DNA of 64,000 nucleotides. Origin: Candidatus Babelota bacterium. GTDB lineage: Bacteria > Babelota > Babeliae > Babelales > JAUPTZ01. The stretch is taken from assembly GCA_030917815.1 (NCBI GenBank), contig JAUPTZ010000013.1, positions 67,109 to 131,108 of the forward strand. Direction: 5' to 3'. This document shows positions 19,524 to 29,514 of this stretch, piece after piece. The translations under genes were made by a program, and so were the position numbers. Each line of letters begins with the position of its first letter. Within the stretch, counting starts at the first letter, position 1. The notes beneath the pieces are model-generated. The model searched no databases and was not told the DNA's origin. It saw nothing but the letters and a program-made list of their open reading frames with translations.

Positions 19524-20936
19524 TTATTTAATACTACGAGACCGAAACCGGTTGCACGCGGTAACGTACTGATCAATGACGGCTAACACACGCCCGGAGA
19601 TAAGGGCCGATGGCGAATCAAAAAGATTATTATCGAGCAATACCTTGTACAGACCATCTACGGCCTGGAACAAATCTTTGTCCCCGCCTTTATCGGGATG
19701 ATTCTTCAAGCAAAACTTGAGATAGGCCTTGCGAAAGGTAAGAGCCGAGCCTAATCCATCAATCGCAAAATCGGCTAATACATTCTTCAATGCGATAATA
19801 GCAGTATCAATTGGCGAAGTGTTATTTTTACCGGCCTGGATCATCGGCTGAGTAGAATTTTTGTCGGAACCGGCCTTATCAAGCAATCGATCGGCAACAT
19901 CCCGCGCTCGGGCTACTTTATTTGATAGCTCATGCACCCGCTGCTCTTCTTGCGCGGTAATACTATTGAGCTGAGCCATACGGGCACGCACATCGTTCAG
20001 AACTTTTCGAGCCTGCTCTACCTGCCCCTCAACCATCTCTTTTTGCGCCTTGCTTGATTGAGACATTTCCTCCATCATGCGCAATTTTGTTTTGAGATCA
20101 TTATTAAGCACACCAAACTCTTGCTCCGCTTGAACAACATTACGCTTTGCAAGGGCAACTTCATCAAAAACTCGCTTACTGTATCGCTGCACCGCATCGG
20201 CCTGCTCTTTATTGCTAGAAGCCTGCTGCTTAAGTGCCTGCATGTCCTCATTCATCCGATCAATTTCGGTATGGTGGCCATCCATATACGATGACAATTC
20301 ATGCATCCGAGCGGTCAAATCATTTACATTGCTGTAGAGAGCGATCTTATCTTGAGAAAGCTTCTCAAATGCCGCCTCTATCGCCAATTTCATCGCAATT
20401 ATTCTTTCCAGAAAAGCCTCGTTATTATTATCGCGAACGCTCTCCAGAAGTTCCCACATATTCTCTAGATAGACCTGTCGACGCGCAAGCTCTTGAGCCA
20501 TGCGATCGGTCTCGGCTTGTAACGCTATCAGCTGATGATTAATAGCATCTCCTTGCTGACGAGCATCATCTTCGAGCTGTTGCCGCAGTTCAGCAATCTT
20601 GATATCGGCCTGCCGCATAAAATCATTCATAGGAAGCGCATCGAATCGCACCTGAAGCTCGAGCACCTGTGCCAGTAATTCGGCATATTGGGCACGAAGC
20701 GCCGCTATCGCTCTTTCACGAACAACGCGCTCACTCCGTATTGTGTATTGACTCAGCAGAAAGAGTACTAACGCAAAGGCCGAAGCGGTAGCACACGCAA
20801 TGATCGGGCCACTAACACCATAACACGCATGATTTGCAGAGCTATCATCCGGCTTAGACAGCCCGGTCGAAGCCCCCAGTGAACCAAGAACAAATCCAGA
20901 TAAGAGAACACTCAACGCAACCGAACGTGCCGACAT
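19524..20936 (-). CDS. Membrane-anchored coiled-coil protein with C-terminal J-domain
   Basis: Start taken at MSARSVALSVLL (upstream ORF overlaps prfA). Two N-terminal hydrophobic segments, ~300 aa coiled coil, then TFRKAYLKFCLKNHPDKGGDKDLFQAVDGLYKVL (HPD). Confidence 0.8.
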   Translation of the reverse strand: MSARSVALSVLLSGFVLGSLGASTGLSKPDDSSANHACYGVSGPIIACATASAFALVLFLLSQYTIRSERVVRERAIAALRAQYAELLAQVLELQVRFDALPMNDFMRQADIKIAELRQQLEDDARQQGDAINHQLIALQAETDRMAQELARRQVYLENMWELLESVRDNNNEAFLERIIAMKLAIEAAFEKLSQDKIALYSNVNDLTARMHELSSYMDGHHTEIDRMNEDMQALKQQASSNKEQADAVQRYSKRVFDEVALAKRNVVQAEQEFGVLNNDLKTKLRMMEEMSQSSKAQKEMVEGQVEQARKVLNDVRARMAQLNSITAQEEQRVHELSNKVARARDVADRLLDKAGSDKNSTQPMIQAGKNNTSPIDTAIIALKNVLADFAIDGLGSALTFRKAYLKFCLKNHPDKGGDKDLFQAVDGLYKVLLDNNLFDSPSALISGRVLAVIDQYVTACNRFRSRSIK

Positions 20937-20958
20937 CCCAGACTCCCTTATACTAACG

Positions 20959-22011
20959 TTACTGCGCCTTGCGGGCACGGCGTGCCTCATCCACCAACGC
21001 ATCGATAATCTCATGCAATTGACCTTGCATCACATACTCAAGCTTTTTAAGCGTCAAGCCAATGCGGTGATCAGTCACCCGATTTTGCGGGTAGTTGTAC
21101 GTTCTAATCTTCTCAGAACGCTCTCCACCACCAACCTGCTGCTTACGATTAGCAGCCTCCTTGGCCGCTTTCTCTGTTTTTGATTTATCAAGCAATCGCG
21201 CCATAAGCATTTTTATTGCTTTAGCACGGTTTTTAATCTGTGATCGCTCATCTTGGCACTGCACCACAATCCCGGTCGGAATATGCGTCATACGCACCGC
21301 CGAATCGGTCTTGTTTACGTGCTGTCCACCGGCACCACCAGAGCGATAGGTATCAATACGCACTTCGTTCATATTGAGTGCAACATCGATCTCATCTGCT
21401 TCAGGAAGCACAGCCACCGTAACGGTTGAGGTATGCACACGCCCTTGTGTCTCGGTAGCAGGCACTCGCTGAACGCGATGCACCCCCGATTCAAACTTAA
21501 GGTGCTTGTACACATCTTTTCCTTTTATGAAAAGGATAATTTCTTTATACCCACCAAGATCGGTTTCGCTGAAATCTTCAATGTTGATCTGCCATCCACG
21601 TAAAACCGCATACAACTGATACGCATTGTAGAGATCGCCCACAAAAAGCGCCGCTTCTTGCCCACCGGCACCTGCCCGTATTTCAAGGAAAACCGACCGT
21701 TGGTCGTGTTCATCTGAAGGATACAGAACGTCATCAAGCTCGTTTTCAAGAGGCAATAACTGCGGCTCAAGTGTAGCAATCTCCTCTTGATACAGAGACT
21801 TTAATTCAGGATCGGCTTCAACTTCACATTGCTCCCGCGCAACCGCAAGCTCCCGCTTAATCTGCTCAATACGATCATGAAGCCCCAGCGATTCGGTCAA
21901 ATATGACAAACGCTTTTGGACTTCAATGCGACGAGCATTTTCGATAGACGGATTTTCGAGCTCGGCAGAAAGCTGCGCAGACTCGGCACGAAACTGATCA
22001 AATAGGGTCAT
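20959..22011 (-). CDS. prfA: Peptide chain release factor 1
   Basis: [40 protein letters not shown]. Confidence 0.95.
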   Translation of the reverse strand: MTLFDQFRAESAQLSAELENPSIENARRIEVQKRLSYLTESLGLHDRIEQIKRELAVAREQCEVEADPELKSLYQEEIATLEPQLLPLENELDDVLYPSDEHDQRSVFLEIRAGAGGQEAALFVGDLYNAYQLYAVLRGWQINIEDFSETDLGGYKEIILFIKGKDVYKHLKFESGVHRVQRVPATETQGRVHTSTVTVAVLPEADEIDVALNMNEVRIDTYRSGGAGGQHVNKTDSAVRMTHIPTGIVVQCQDERSQIKNRAKAIKMLMARLLDKSKTEKAAKEAANRKQQVGGGERSEKIRTYNYPQNRVTDHRIGLTLKKLEYVMQGQLHEIIDALVDEARRARKAQ

Positions 22012-22022
22012 GTTGGCAATAA

Positions 22023-22235
22023 CTACTTAGTAGCTTGTTTGCCGTCAAAACGACGTTGGAACTTCTCAATACGGCCAGCACGGTCAAGGAATTTTTGTTG
22101 CCCAGTAAAGAACGGATGGCAGTTTGAGCAGATGTCAAAACTGGTATTTTCAAGAATAGTCGAGATGTTATACGACTGACCACAAGCACATGCAGCGGTA
22201 ATTTGATGAACGGTTGGATGAAGATTTTTTTTCAT
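22023..22235 (-). CDS. rpmE: Ribosomal protein bL31 (zinc-ligand type)
   Basis: [27 protein letters not shown]...[26 protein letters not shown]. Confidence 0.92.
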   Translation of the reverse strand: MKKNLHPTVHQITAACACGQSYNISTILENTSFDICSNCHPFFTGQQKFLDRAGRIEKFQRRFDGKQATK

Positions 22236-22359
22236 ATGAGCCGACTTTCCTTGGATTTTAGTAATGCTTTGATATATCAAAAGTGCCATGCAAGGCAATA
22301 AGCAGCCAGCACAGCAAGGGGGTTAGTATTGCTTAAAAGTGCAGGATTGTAAAGGGCGA

Positions 22360-24061
22360 TCAAGCCAAAAGAAGGCCCGCCATCTCCTCACATTCTTTAG
22401 CTAGCCTACAAGTCTCGGCCAACAGCTCTGCAAACCCTTTCCGCGGGCGTTTATCATACTGCTTAAGCTGCCTCAATGCTTCTGTCTGCTGGATCACCGC
22501 ATTATACGCGGCGCCCGTCAGCGCAGCCATGGCAGCTCGGGTAGAAGACCTGCTCCCCCAAGACGCAATAATTCCCTGCACCGCCGATTCAAGTTTGCTA
22601 TAGGTCGCAATGCTATGCCACCAACGCCCCTGATTCTTCGCATTAAAGAGAACTCCCTTATACACACTCTCAACGGTAGGATCAAACTGCACAAGGATCG
22701 CCGATACGTCGGGCGCCAAGGAATCTCTCGAAGCATCACATGCCGATTCAATACCCGCGTAATGCAAACCAGCTACATCACAGCTCATAGAGCCTGGTAA
22801 AAATAGTGTTCGCTGAGCCCCAGCCCACACACAATACGTATGAAGTGCAGCTAATTGACTTCTCATCGCGGTCAAAAAAGCCATTAACGCCTTTTCACCC
22901 TGCTCCATGTAACCATTGGTAAGCCTGCTCTTCCATTGCGTCATGGCAACTCCCAGAGATGCCCCACCGGCAAGCGTTGCCGCCACCTTACCGCGCAACC
23001 CCTGCGCCTTCCCTATCATAAGAGCTATGCCACTCCCCACAATGGCCGCTTCGGCAAGTATACGGACTTTGCTGGTATAGCTAATCCAACTACGAACCTG
23101 CTCTTCGTAGCGAGACAACGCGCCAAAGCGCTCATTAAACACAAAATGCTCTCGAAAGGCATGATCAGAAATCCTGCAGTAATAACCGCCCGTAGAACTT
23201 TTAAGCAAATCATCCACCAATTTAAACACCGTATGTCCCTCGCCCAAAGAGACATAACGCCAAGAGCTCCGCCGTAGCAAAGGATACGCTGCCTCAACCG
23301 ACAAGCCTGAACCGTACGCAAAGAAAGCCTCAAGCCAATGGAAATCGGCCGTCGCCGCTCGCGACGGCAACGCAGTCAAACCATCACACCAAGAAAGATC
23401 ACAGACCCGCAGCTGCTGCTTATTATCAAAAAAAATCGTCTGGCAGCGCAGCCAAAGGATTTGCCGCAAGCGATATATACTGAAGCCCTCTCCCCATCCA
23501 GACATGCTCAAAAGAGGTTAACTGATTATGAGAAAGATCAAGGTGTCTTAAGCTTTGGGCCGAAGCAAGCGCAATCCGGGAAAGGCTGTTGGAGGCTAAA
23601 TCGAGCATTTGAAGACCTTCCCCCCTATCCCGCAAACAACCGGAGTCAAAAGAGGTCAAACCACAATCGTTGAGCCGTAGATACCCAAGCTCGGTAAATT
23701 TTCCTAAAAACTCTGAGAGATATGCACCATCGCCAAAGTCACACTCGTCAGCACAGACCATAAAAATGTTAGGCAGCGAAGACCGAATCTTAGGAAGCAC
23801 GATTGCTTCAAGATACAACCGGTTTGCACGCGAAATCCACAACGCCTCTTTTTTAACAAACGCTTGAACACCCTCTTCCTCCTCAGCTCGTACCAAAAAA
23901 GAAGCGAGCTTGTACTCTGAACTTACATCGGCGCTGAGCGCCAACGCATCGGACAACCCATGAAGCATCAGAGCGGTCTCTGCCGGCATCACACTCGCCG
24001 AAAGAACTATTAAACCCAAAAATAACCTGCTAATACGCATAAAAATCCCCCAAAAAGCCAT
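22360..24061 (-). pseudogene. Leucine-rich-repeat secreted protein split by a +1 in a T8 tract (ORFs 24061-23426 and 23511-22360)
   Basis: Upstream ORF ends ...LQYISLAANPLAALPDDFF-TGA inside A8 (23428-23435, plus strand). Removing one T gives LPDDFFDNKQQLRVCDLSWCDGLTALP, continuing the LRR into the downstream ORF; joined length 1701 nt is a multiple of 3. Confidence 0.75.
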
Positions 24062-24205
24062 GGTCGTATATCTCTACAAAGAACGGCTAATGTATAGGTC
24101 TTTTTACATTAGTGCAAAAAGACCGCCCATTGACACCAGCCCCCCTTTCCGACCATAATAGACATACAAATTGAATTCTTTATTGACGCTACCAGGGACG
24201 TAATC

Positions 24206-26095
24206 ATGAATAAACATCTCAGGCTTATTGCCACCCTCGTGCTACTCATTGGCGCACCATACCACTGCCCAGCTCGCGATGTAGCCACTCCTTTAGCTTT
24301 TGCTACAGCTCTTATCACGGCCAGCGCCGGATTCTCATCATATGGTTCTTACCAAGAAATGAATGCTCGCCATAAAAAGTATGCTGCCGAAAAAACAAAG
24401 GAACGAAAAGCGAATTGGAAGAAAGCAAGAGCCCTCTTTCGCAAAAAATTTGGCGCCACAGTAGCGGGAGCCCTCATTACGGCTGCGTTCATACTCGCAA
24501 GAAGATCGGCCGAAACGCCGGCTGATAATAGCTCCGCTATTGACCTTTCAAATACAGGAGCACATCATCAGAAAGCAGATGATCAGGCAAAAGTAGACAC
24601 AGTTGCAGCTGAACGTAAAGCACAAGAAGAGAAAGAAAGAACAGAACGTGAAGAAAAAGAGCGTAAACGCTCAGCAAAGGCAGAAAGAAACCGTCTTGCA
24701 GCTGAACGCAAAGCACAAGAAGAGAACGAAAAAGCAGAACGTGAAGAAAAAGAACGTAAACGCTTAGCAAAGGTAGAAAAAGACCGCTTGGCCACAGAAG
24801 CATTAGCAGAGAAAGAAAAGAACAATAGACTGGCCGCAGAAGCATTAGCAGAGCATGAACGCCTAGAAAGAGAAAAAAATGATAGGTTGGCTAGAGAAAA
24901 AGCCTTTGCCAATGCAAACAGTGTTGATGATTTAGAAGCGGTATTAGAAGATCGACCAGATCTTGTCGACGCACGTGATGCCCAGGGGCGCACCGCATTA
25001 TTACGAGCCCTAGAGAGCGGAAAAGATTTGGCTATGGTCAGATACCTCTTAGAACATGGGGCTAGCGCCGATGCTGCCTTTGTAAAAGATCGCACAAATC
25101 CAAACTCTTTCGATGCGATGATGGGCCGGCGCAATACAGAAAAAATGAGAGCGGTCAGCCTCGCTCTCAACGCAAACCGCAACGCCCCTCATGAAGAAGG
25201 CGAAGCATACCGATTGGAAGCACTCAGAACATTAGTCGATGCTGGCGCAGAAATTTTAAAAGCACCAATACGCGGCCACGAGCTCGGTGATGGAACAGGC
25301 GAAGTAACGCCTCTGTACCAAGCAGCCCTGAATGGTGATATAGCAATTATGAAGTATTTAATAGAAGAGTGCGGAGTCCCTCTTGATGAGAACGCAACAA
25401 GACATCTTAGCACCCTAGCTACAAAAGCAATTAAACGGCGAGATGCCGAAGGAGCTGCTTATATCAGGTCGCTCGCCGAAAGAAGTAGAACTCCCGTTCA
25501 TATGCCTTCACAATATGATCTATTAGGAGACTATGCAAATACAGACCAAATTGCTTTTATTAACCGCGCATACGGTATTGATATTGTTCACGATCACAAC
25601 AATTTTTCAATCATCCATGCCTGCCGTGAAAGCTCTCTGAGTAACGTAAGAGCATTAGTAGAACAACATGGCCTAGACGTTAACACCGTCAGCGAAGGTG
25701 GGAACACGCCCCTTCTTGAAGCTGCCAATATGGTCGGCTCAGAAGTGGGCAAAGGGCTCCCGGTTTTGGACTATCTGATCTCACAGGGAGCCGATGTAAC
25801 TGCAGTTGACGAAGAAGGAAATAATGTACTCCATCACCTCTTCGAAAATGAAAGAGGTGCTAAGGAACAATTGCAAGCACTCGACAAACTCCTTAAGGCC
25901 GGCGCAGATCCAAGACAACTTAATGGCGCAGGGGAATCACCACTCGATGTAGCCATGAAAAAAGAAGGTATGTTTGGAGGCTCTGCTCGTAGCGAAACCG
26001 GCAACCCAGACTCGTCGGTAGTAAACTTTCTCAGAGCCGTTCTTGATGGACACAATCCAAATGTAGGCGATTACTTAGCAGGAACGCCTCGTTAA
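24206..26095 (+). CDS. Signal-peptide/TM-anchored ankyrin-repeat protein with charged coiled-coil linker
   Basis: N-terminal module as in the 49-52 kb cluster, then KE/R-rich helix, then ANK repeats (QGRTALLRALESGKDLAMVRYLLEHGASAD, EGNNVLHHLF). Confidence 0.85.
   Translation: MNKHLRLIATLVLLIGAPYHCPARDVATPLAFATALITASAGFSSYGSYQEMNARHKKYAAEKTKERKANWKKARALFRKKFGATVAGALITAAFILARRSAETPADNSSAIDLSNTGAHHQKADDQAKVDTVAAERKAQEEKERTEREEKERKRSAKAERNRLAAERKAQEENEKAEREEKERKRLAKVEKDRLATEALAEKEKNNRLAAEALAEHERLEREKNDRLAREKAFANANSVDDLEAVLEDRPDLVDARDAQGRTALLRALESGKDLAMVRYLLEHGASADAAFVKDRTNPNSFDAMMGRRNTEKMRAVSLALNANRNAPHEEGEAYRLEALRTLVDAGAEILKAPIRGHELGDGTGEVTPLYQAALNGDIAIMKYLIEECGVPLDENATRHLSTLATKAIKRRDAEGAAYIRSLAERSRTPVHMPSQYDLLGDYANTDQIAFINRAYGIDIVHDHNNFSIIHACRESSLSNVRALVEQHGLDVNTVSEGGNTPLLEAANMVGSEVGKGLPVLDYLISQGADVTAVDEEGNNVLHHLFENERGAKEQLQALDKLLKAGADPRQLNGAGESPLDVAMKKEGMFGGSARSETGNPDSSVVNFLRAVLDGHNPNVGDYLAGTPR
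24605..24790 (+). repeat. 93-bp tandem duplication encoding 31-aa charged repeat
   Basis: gcagctgaacgtaaagcacaagaagag... at 24605 recurs as gcagctgaacgcaaagcacaagaagag... at 24698. Confidence 0.85.
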
Positions 26096-27333
26096 CTACG
26101 CCGCTCTTCTTCTTTCTCAAGCATCTTCCGTCGCAAGAACGTTGGCGTATCTAAATCTTGCATATCAAGCGATCCACCGACTTCCTCAAGGCGTTCTGGG
26201 CGCGGAGCCTGCTTCACTTGAACGGTAGGCTCAGGTCGAGCCGCTTGTACATGCGGGGCTGTTGATACCGATGGACTACGTGACGGCGTTTGCTGACGCG
26301 GTGCATGGTAACTGTTATAGCCGGCCCCTGCATTACGATGAATACCGTAATCAACCGGACGATCGGCCTGTTCAAACCCGGTCGCAATAACGGTCACCAT
26401 AATCTCATCACCCAATGATTCGTCGATAACTGAACCCAAAATAATATTGGCATCTTCACTTACCAAATCATAGATAACTTCGGCCGCATCATTAATTTCA
26501 TGAAGGCCAAGATTCAGATTGCCGGTCACATTAATAAGTACACCGCGCGCACCCTGAATACTTACTTCTTCTAAGAGAGGTGACGTAATAGCTTGTATAG
26601 CCGCTTCACGAGCACGCCCTTCACCCGACTTGCGACCAATCCCCATAATGGCAAGACCCATATCTTTCATAATCGAACGAACGTCGGCAAAGTCGACGTT
26701 AATATGGCCCGGCTTGGTAATGATATCTGAAATGCCTTTGATAGCCTGCTTCAAGACATTATTAGACAACGCAAACGCATCAAGCATTGAAATTTTTGGA
26801 TCAACCGATTCCAGTAACTTTTGGTTTGGCACCACAAGCAGCGTATCAACCGACTGCTTCAAATGACGGATCGCATCATCGGCATGAGCCATGCGACGAC
26901 GACCTTCAAAGGTAAACGGTTTTGTGACCACTCCAACGGTCAAAATGCCCAATTCACGCGCAGCAGTCGCAATAACCGGCAATGCACCTGAACCGGTACC
27001 ACCACCCATACCACCGGTCAAAAATAAAATATCGGCCCCTTTAATGAGCTCAATAACTACGTCCAAATCTTCTTCGGCCGCACGACGGCCAATCTCCGGG
27101 TTAGAACCGGCACCCAAACCTTTGGTAATCTTTTCACCCAACTGCACTTTATGCACAACCGGTGAGACATCAAGCGCTTGTGCATCGGTATTAGCAATAA
27201 TGAAGGTAACCATCGACATTTCAGAGCAGGCCGCCATGCTATTAACCGCATTGCCCCCACCACCGCCAACACCAATAACTTTTAAACAGGCTCCGGTGAT
27301 TTGCTTCTTTTCTTCAGTTACTGAGAAATCCAT
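26092..27333 (-). CDS. ftsZ: Cell division protein FtsZ
   Basis: IKVIGVGGGGGNAVN-type start, FLTGGMGGGTGSGALPVIA, C-terminal DLDTPTFLRRK. Confidence 0.97.
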   Translation of the reverse strand: MDFSVTEEKKQITGACLKVIGVGGGGGNAVNSMAACSEMSMVTFIIANTDAQALDVSPVVHKVQLGEKITKGLGAGSNPEIGRRAAEEDLDVVIELIKGADILFLTGGMGGGTGSGALPVIATAARELGILTVGVVTKPFTFEGRRRMAHADDAIRHLKQSVDTLLVVPNQKLLESVDPKISMLDAFALSNNVLKQAIKGISDIITKPGHINVDFADVRSIMKDMGLAIMGIGRKSGEGRAREAAIQAITSPLLEEVSIQGARGVLINVTGNLNLGLHEINDAAEVIYDLVSEDANIILGSVIDESLGDEIMVTVIATGFEQADRPVDYGIHRNAGAGYNSYHAPRQQTPSRSPSVSTAPHVQAARPEPTVQVKQAPRPERLEEVGGSLDMQDLDTPTFLRRKMLEKEEERRS

Positions 27334-27345
27334 AACCTTCCTTCA

Positions 27346-28614
27346 TTATAAAAAATCGTAAATCCATGTTTTCATCCGCTGCAATACTCGGGAAAGAAGC
27401 GGCGCCTCACTCGAATTATGCCAAAATGTTTTATTATCTTTCAAGCCAAACGCCAAAAGCCCATACGCGGTTGCGTAGAGCGGCGAACGAAGTATTTCGG
27501 GTACACCATTTTGATCGTCGCCCGGCATAAAATAATACCGCGGTGATCCAATCCGTACCGGCACCTGCAAGGTCTGCTGCACCAACTGACGCAGGCCACG
27601 CAACAACGAGCCACCACCGGTTAACACAAAGCCGGACGGCATTAACAACATAAGGCGATTAGCGATAATCTCTTCATGCACAAAGGAAAAAATCTCTTCT
27701 GCTCGCGGCTGCAAAATCTCATATAAGCTATAAATTTCTATTTCTTTGGTCCCCACATCATGGTCAAGCGCCACATTGGTGCGCACCATGCCAAGGTCTT
27801 TGTAGGCTTGTTCGGTCACACAGCCAAAACTTTTTTTAATCTCTTCGGCCTGAGCAATCGGAATGCCCAGCCCAATCGCCAAATCATTCGTGAAATGGTT
27901 ACCGGCTACGGGAAACACTTTTGAATAGCGAATACGCCCGTCTTTATAGATAGCAAAATCGGAAGTACCGCCACCAATGTCCAAGATGCCAACGCCAAGC
28001 TCCTGCTCCGAGGGCGTAAGTACCGCTTGCGCCGAAGCCAGTTGCTCAAGCACAATATCAAGCACTTCAACACCGGCAAGCTCAACCGCTTTAATAATAT
28101 TTTGCGCCGACGAAATAGCACCGGTCACAATATGCACGTGGGCCTCAAGGCGCACTCCATGCATCCCCAGAGAATCTTGTACGTATTCTTGCCCATCTAC
28201 TCGAAAATATTGTGGTAATACATGTAAAATTTCCCGGTCTTGTGGAATCGGAATAGCTTTGGCCGCTTCAATCACTCGATCAATATCGTACTGCGTCACA
28301 TCGGGACGAGAAATACCAACGACACCGGTAGAGTTAAATGACTTAATGTGGCTGCCCGCAATCCCAACAATCGCTTTTTGCACCGTGATGCCGGCCTGTG
28401 CTTGCGCCTCCTTGAGTGCCCGCTTAATCGATTCGACGGTGGCACTCATATTCACCACAATACCTTTTTTAAGCCCGTATGAGGGGTATCGCCCAATGCC
28501 CACAATCTCGACCGCCCCATGAGGCTGCACATGTCCAATGAGCACACAAATTTTTGTAGTGCCAATATCAATAGCCGCTATGTAGTCGGTCAATGGCATC
28601 GTATTCATCATCAT
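27346..28614 (-). CDS. ftsA: Cell division protein FtsA
   Basis: YIAAIDIGTTKICVLIG, VGILDIGGGTSDFAIYKDG, VLTGGGSLLRGL; directly upstream of ftsZ. Confidence 0.95.
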   Translation of the reverse strand: MMMNTMPLTDYIAAIDIGTTKICVLIGHVQPHGAVEIVGIGRYPSYGLKKGIVVNMSATVESIKRALKEAQAQAGITVQKAIVGIAGSHIKSFNSTGVVGISRPDVTQYDIDRVIEAAKAIPIPQDREILHVLPQYFRVDGQEYVQDSLGMHGVRLEAHVHIVTGAISSAQNIIKAVELAGVEVLDIVLEQLASAQAVLTPSEQELGVGILDIGGGTSDFAIYKDGRIRYSKVFPVAGNHFTNDLAIGLGIPIAQAEEIKKSFGCVTEQAYKDLGMVRTNVALDHDVGTKEIEIYSLYEILQPRAEEIFSFVHEEIIANRLMLLMPSGFVLTGGGSLLRGLRQLVQQTLQVPVRIGSPRYYFMPGDDQNGVPEILRSPLYATAYGLLAFGLKDNKTFWHNSSEAPLLSRVLQRMKTWIYDFL

Positions 28615-29408
28615 ACCCTTTGTAGCTGCACGCACTCACGATGCGTAATACATTTACTGATAACACGACCAGAAAAACGGAAGTCAAAATAGCATACCGA
28701 TTTCTCTTCTGACGGTTTGTTATCTTCCTGCAGCACTTGACACAAACTCATCAAGACCACCATATCTGGCACTAAAGATACACTACGACCGTCCACAACA
28801 CAGACGCAACGATGTGGTAAATCAAGTGCCTCTTTTGGCGAAATTACCACCATATGTGGATCATGATAGGCACAATTAAATACCGACAAGAATCGAGCCG
28901 GCAACCCTGCAATAAAGGTATACACTTCAGGGAAACGATCACCCGACAACCAGAGCGGATTTACCCGTACCTGTGGCAAGTTTTCCGGAATGGTAATGAA
29001 CATTGGTGCATCGTACAATCGCCGATTATCACCGGCAATATAATGTTTGTTTACCGCAAAAGCTGGTGATACACCAATCATGGTACACGTAAGACAGGTC
29101 GGATTATAGCGAGACCAAGAAGTGGCTCCAATCAGAGGAAATACCTCAAGCAACTCTGCATTCAAACGTACGTAATCTGGATGAGCCAAATTACCGGCTT
29201 TTTTTTGTTCGTCAAACCAGAGTCCAATATCGCTAACCGTATCATCATCGAGCTGCTGATAGACCAACACATGCGAAGTTACCGCATAATGTGTAGAAGC
29301 CCACGCTGCAACCCGTGTATACAGATGCATCGCAATGCCACATAAAATCAACCAAATTATAATACCGTATAGCGTCCGACGATGCCGCCAGCGTGCCCGC
29401 TCATTCAC
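28611..29408 (-). CDS. ftsQ: FtsQ-like divisome protein
   Basis: Short cytoplasmic tail, one TM, ~230-aa extracytoplasmic domain; position immediately upstream of ftsA. Confidence 0.6.
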   Translation of the reverse strand: MNERARWRHRRTLYGIIIWLILCGIAMHLYTRVAAWASTHYAVTSHVLVYQQLDDDTVSDIGLWFDEQKKAGNLAHPDYVRLNAELLEVFPLIGATSWSRYNPTCLTCTMIGVSPAFAVNKHYIAGDNRRLYDAPMFITIPENLPQVRVNPLWLSGDRFPEVYTFIAGLPARFLSVFNCAYHDPHMVVISPKEALDLPHRCVCVVDGRSVSLVPDMVVLMSLCQVLQEDNKPSEEKSVCYFDFRFSGRVISKCITHRECVQLQRV

Positions 29409-29514
29409 CTACTAACCCTTTCTTCTAAACCACTCGCTGATGCAAGATGGCGCTGATGTGAAGGCAAGCCTAGACGAAAAAATGGTATAGGTGCAAGTAT
29501 GGTTTTTAAAAAGA

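Noticed and set aside
24583-25182. 199-aa minus ORF, Ser/Phe-rich with repeats
   Set aside because: Antisense of the charged tandem-repeat coding region of the ankyrin protein.
27977-28522. 181-aa plus-strand ORF, Ser/Thr/Cys-rich
   Set aside because: Antisense inside ftsA; composition typical of a shadow ORF.
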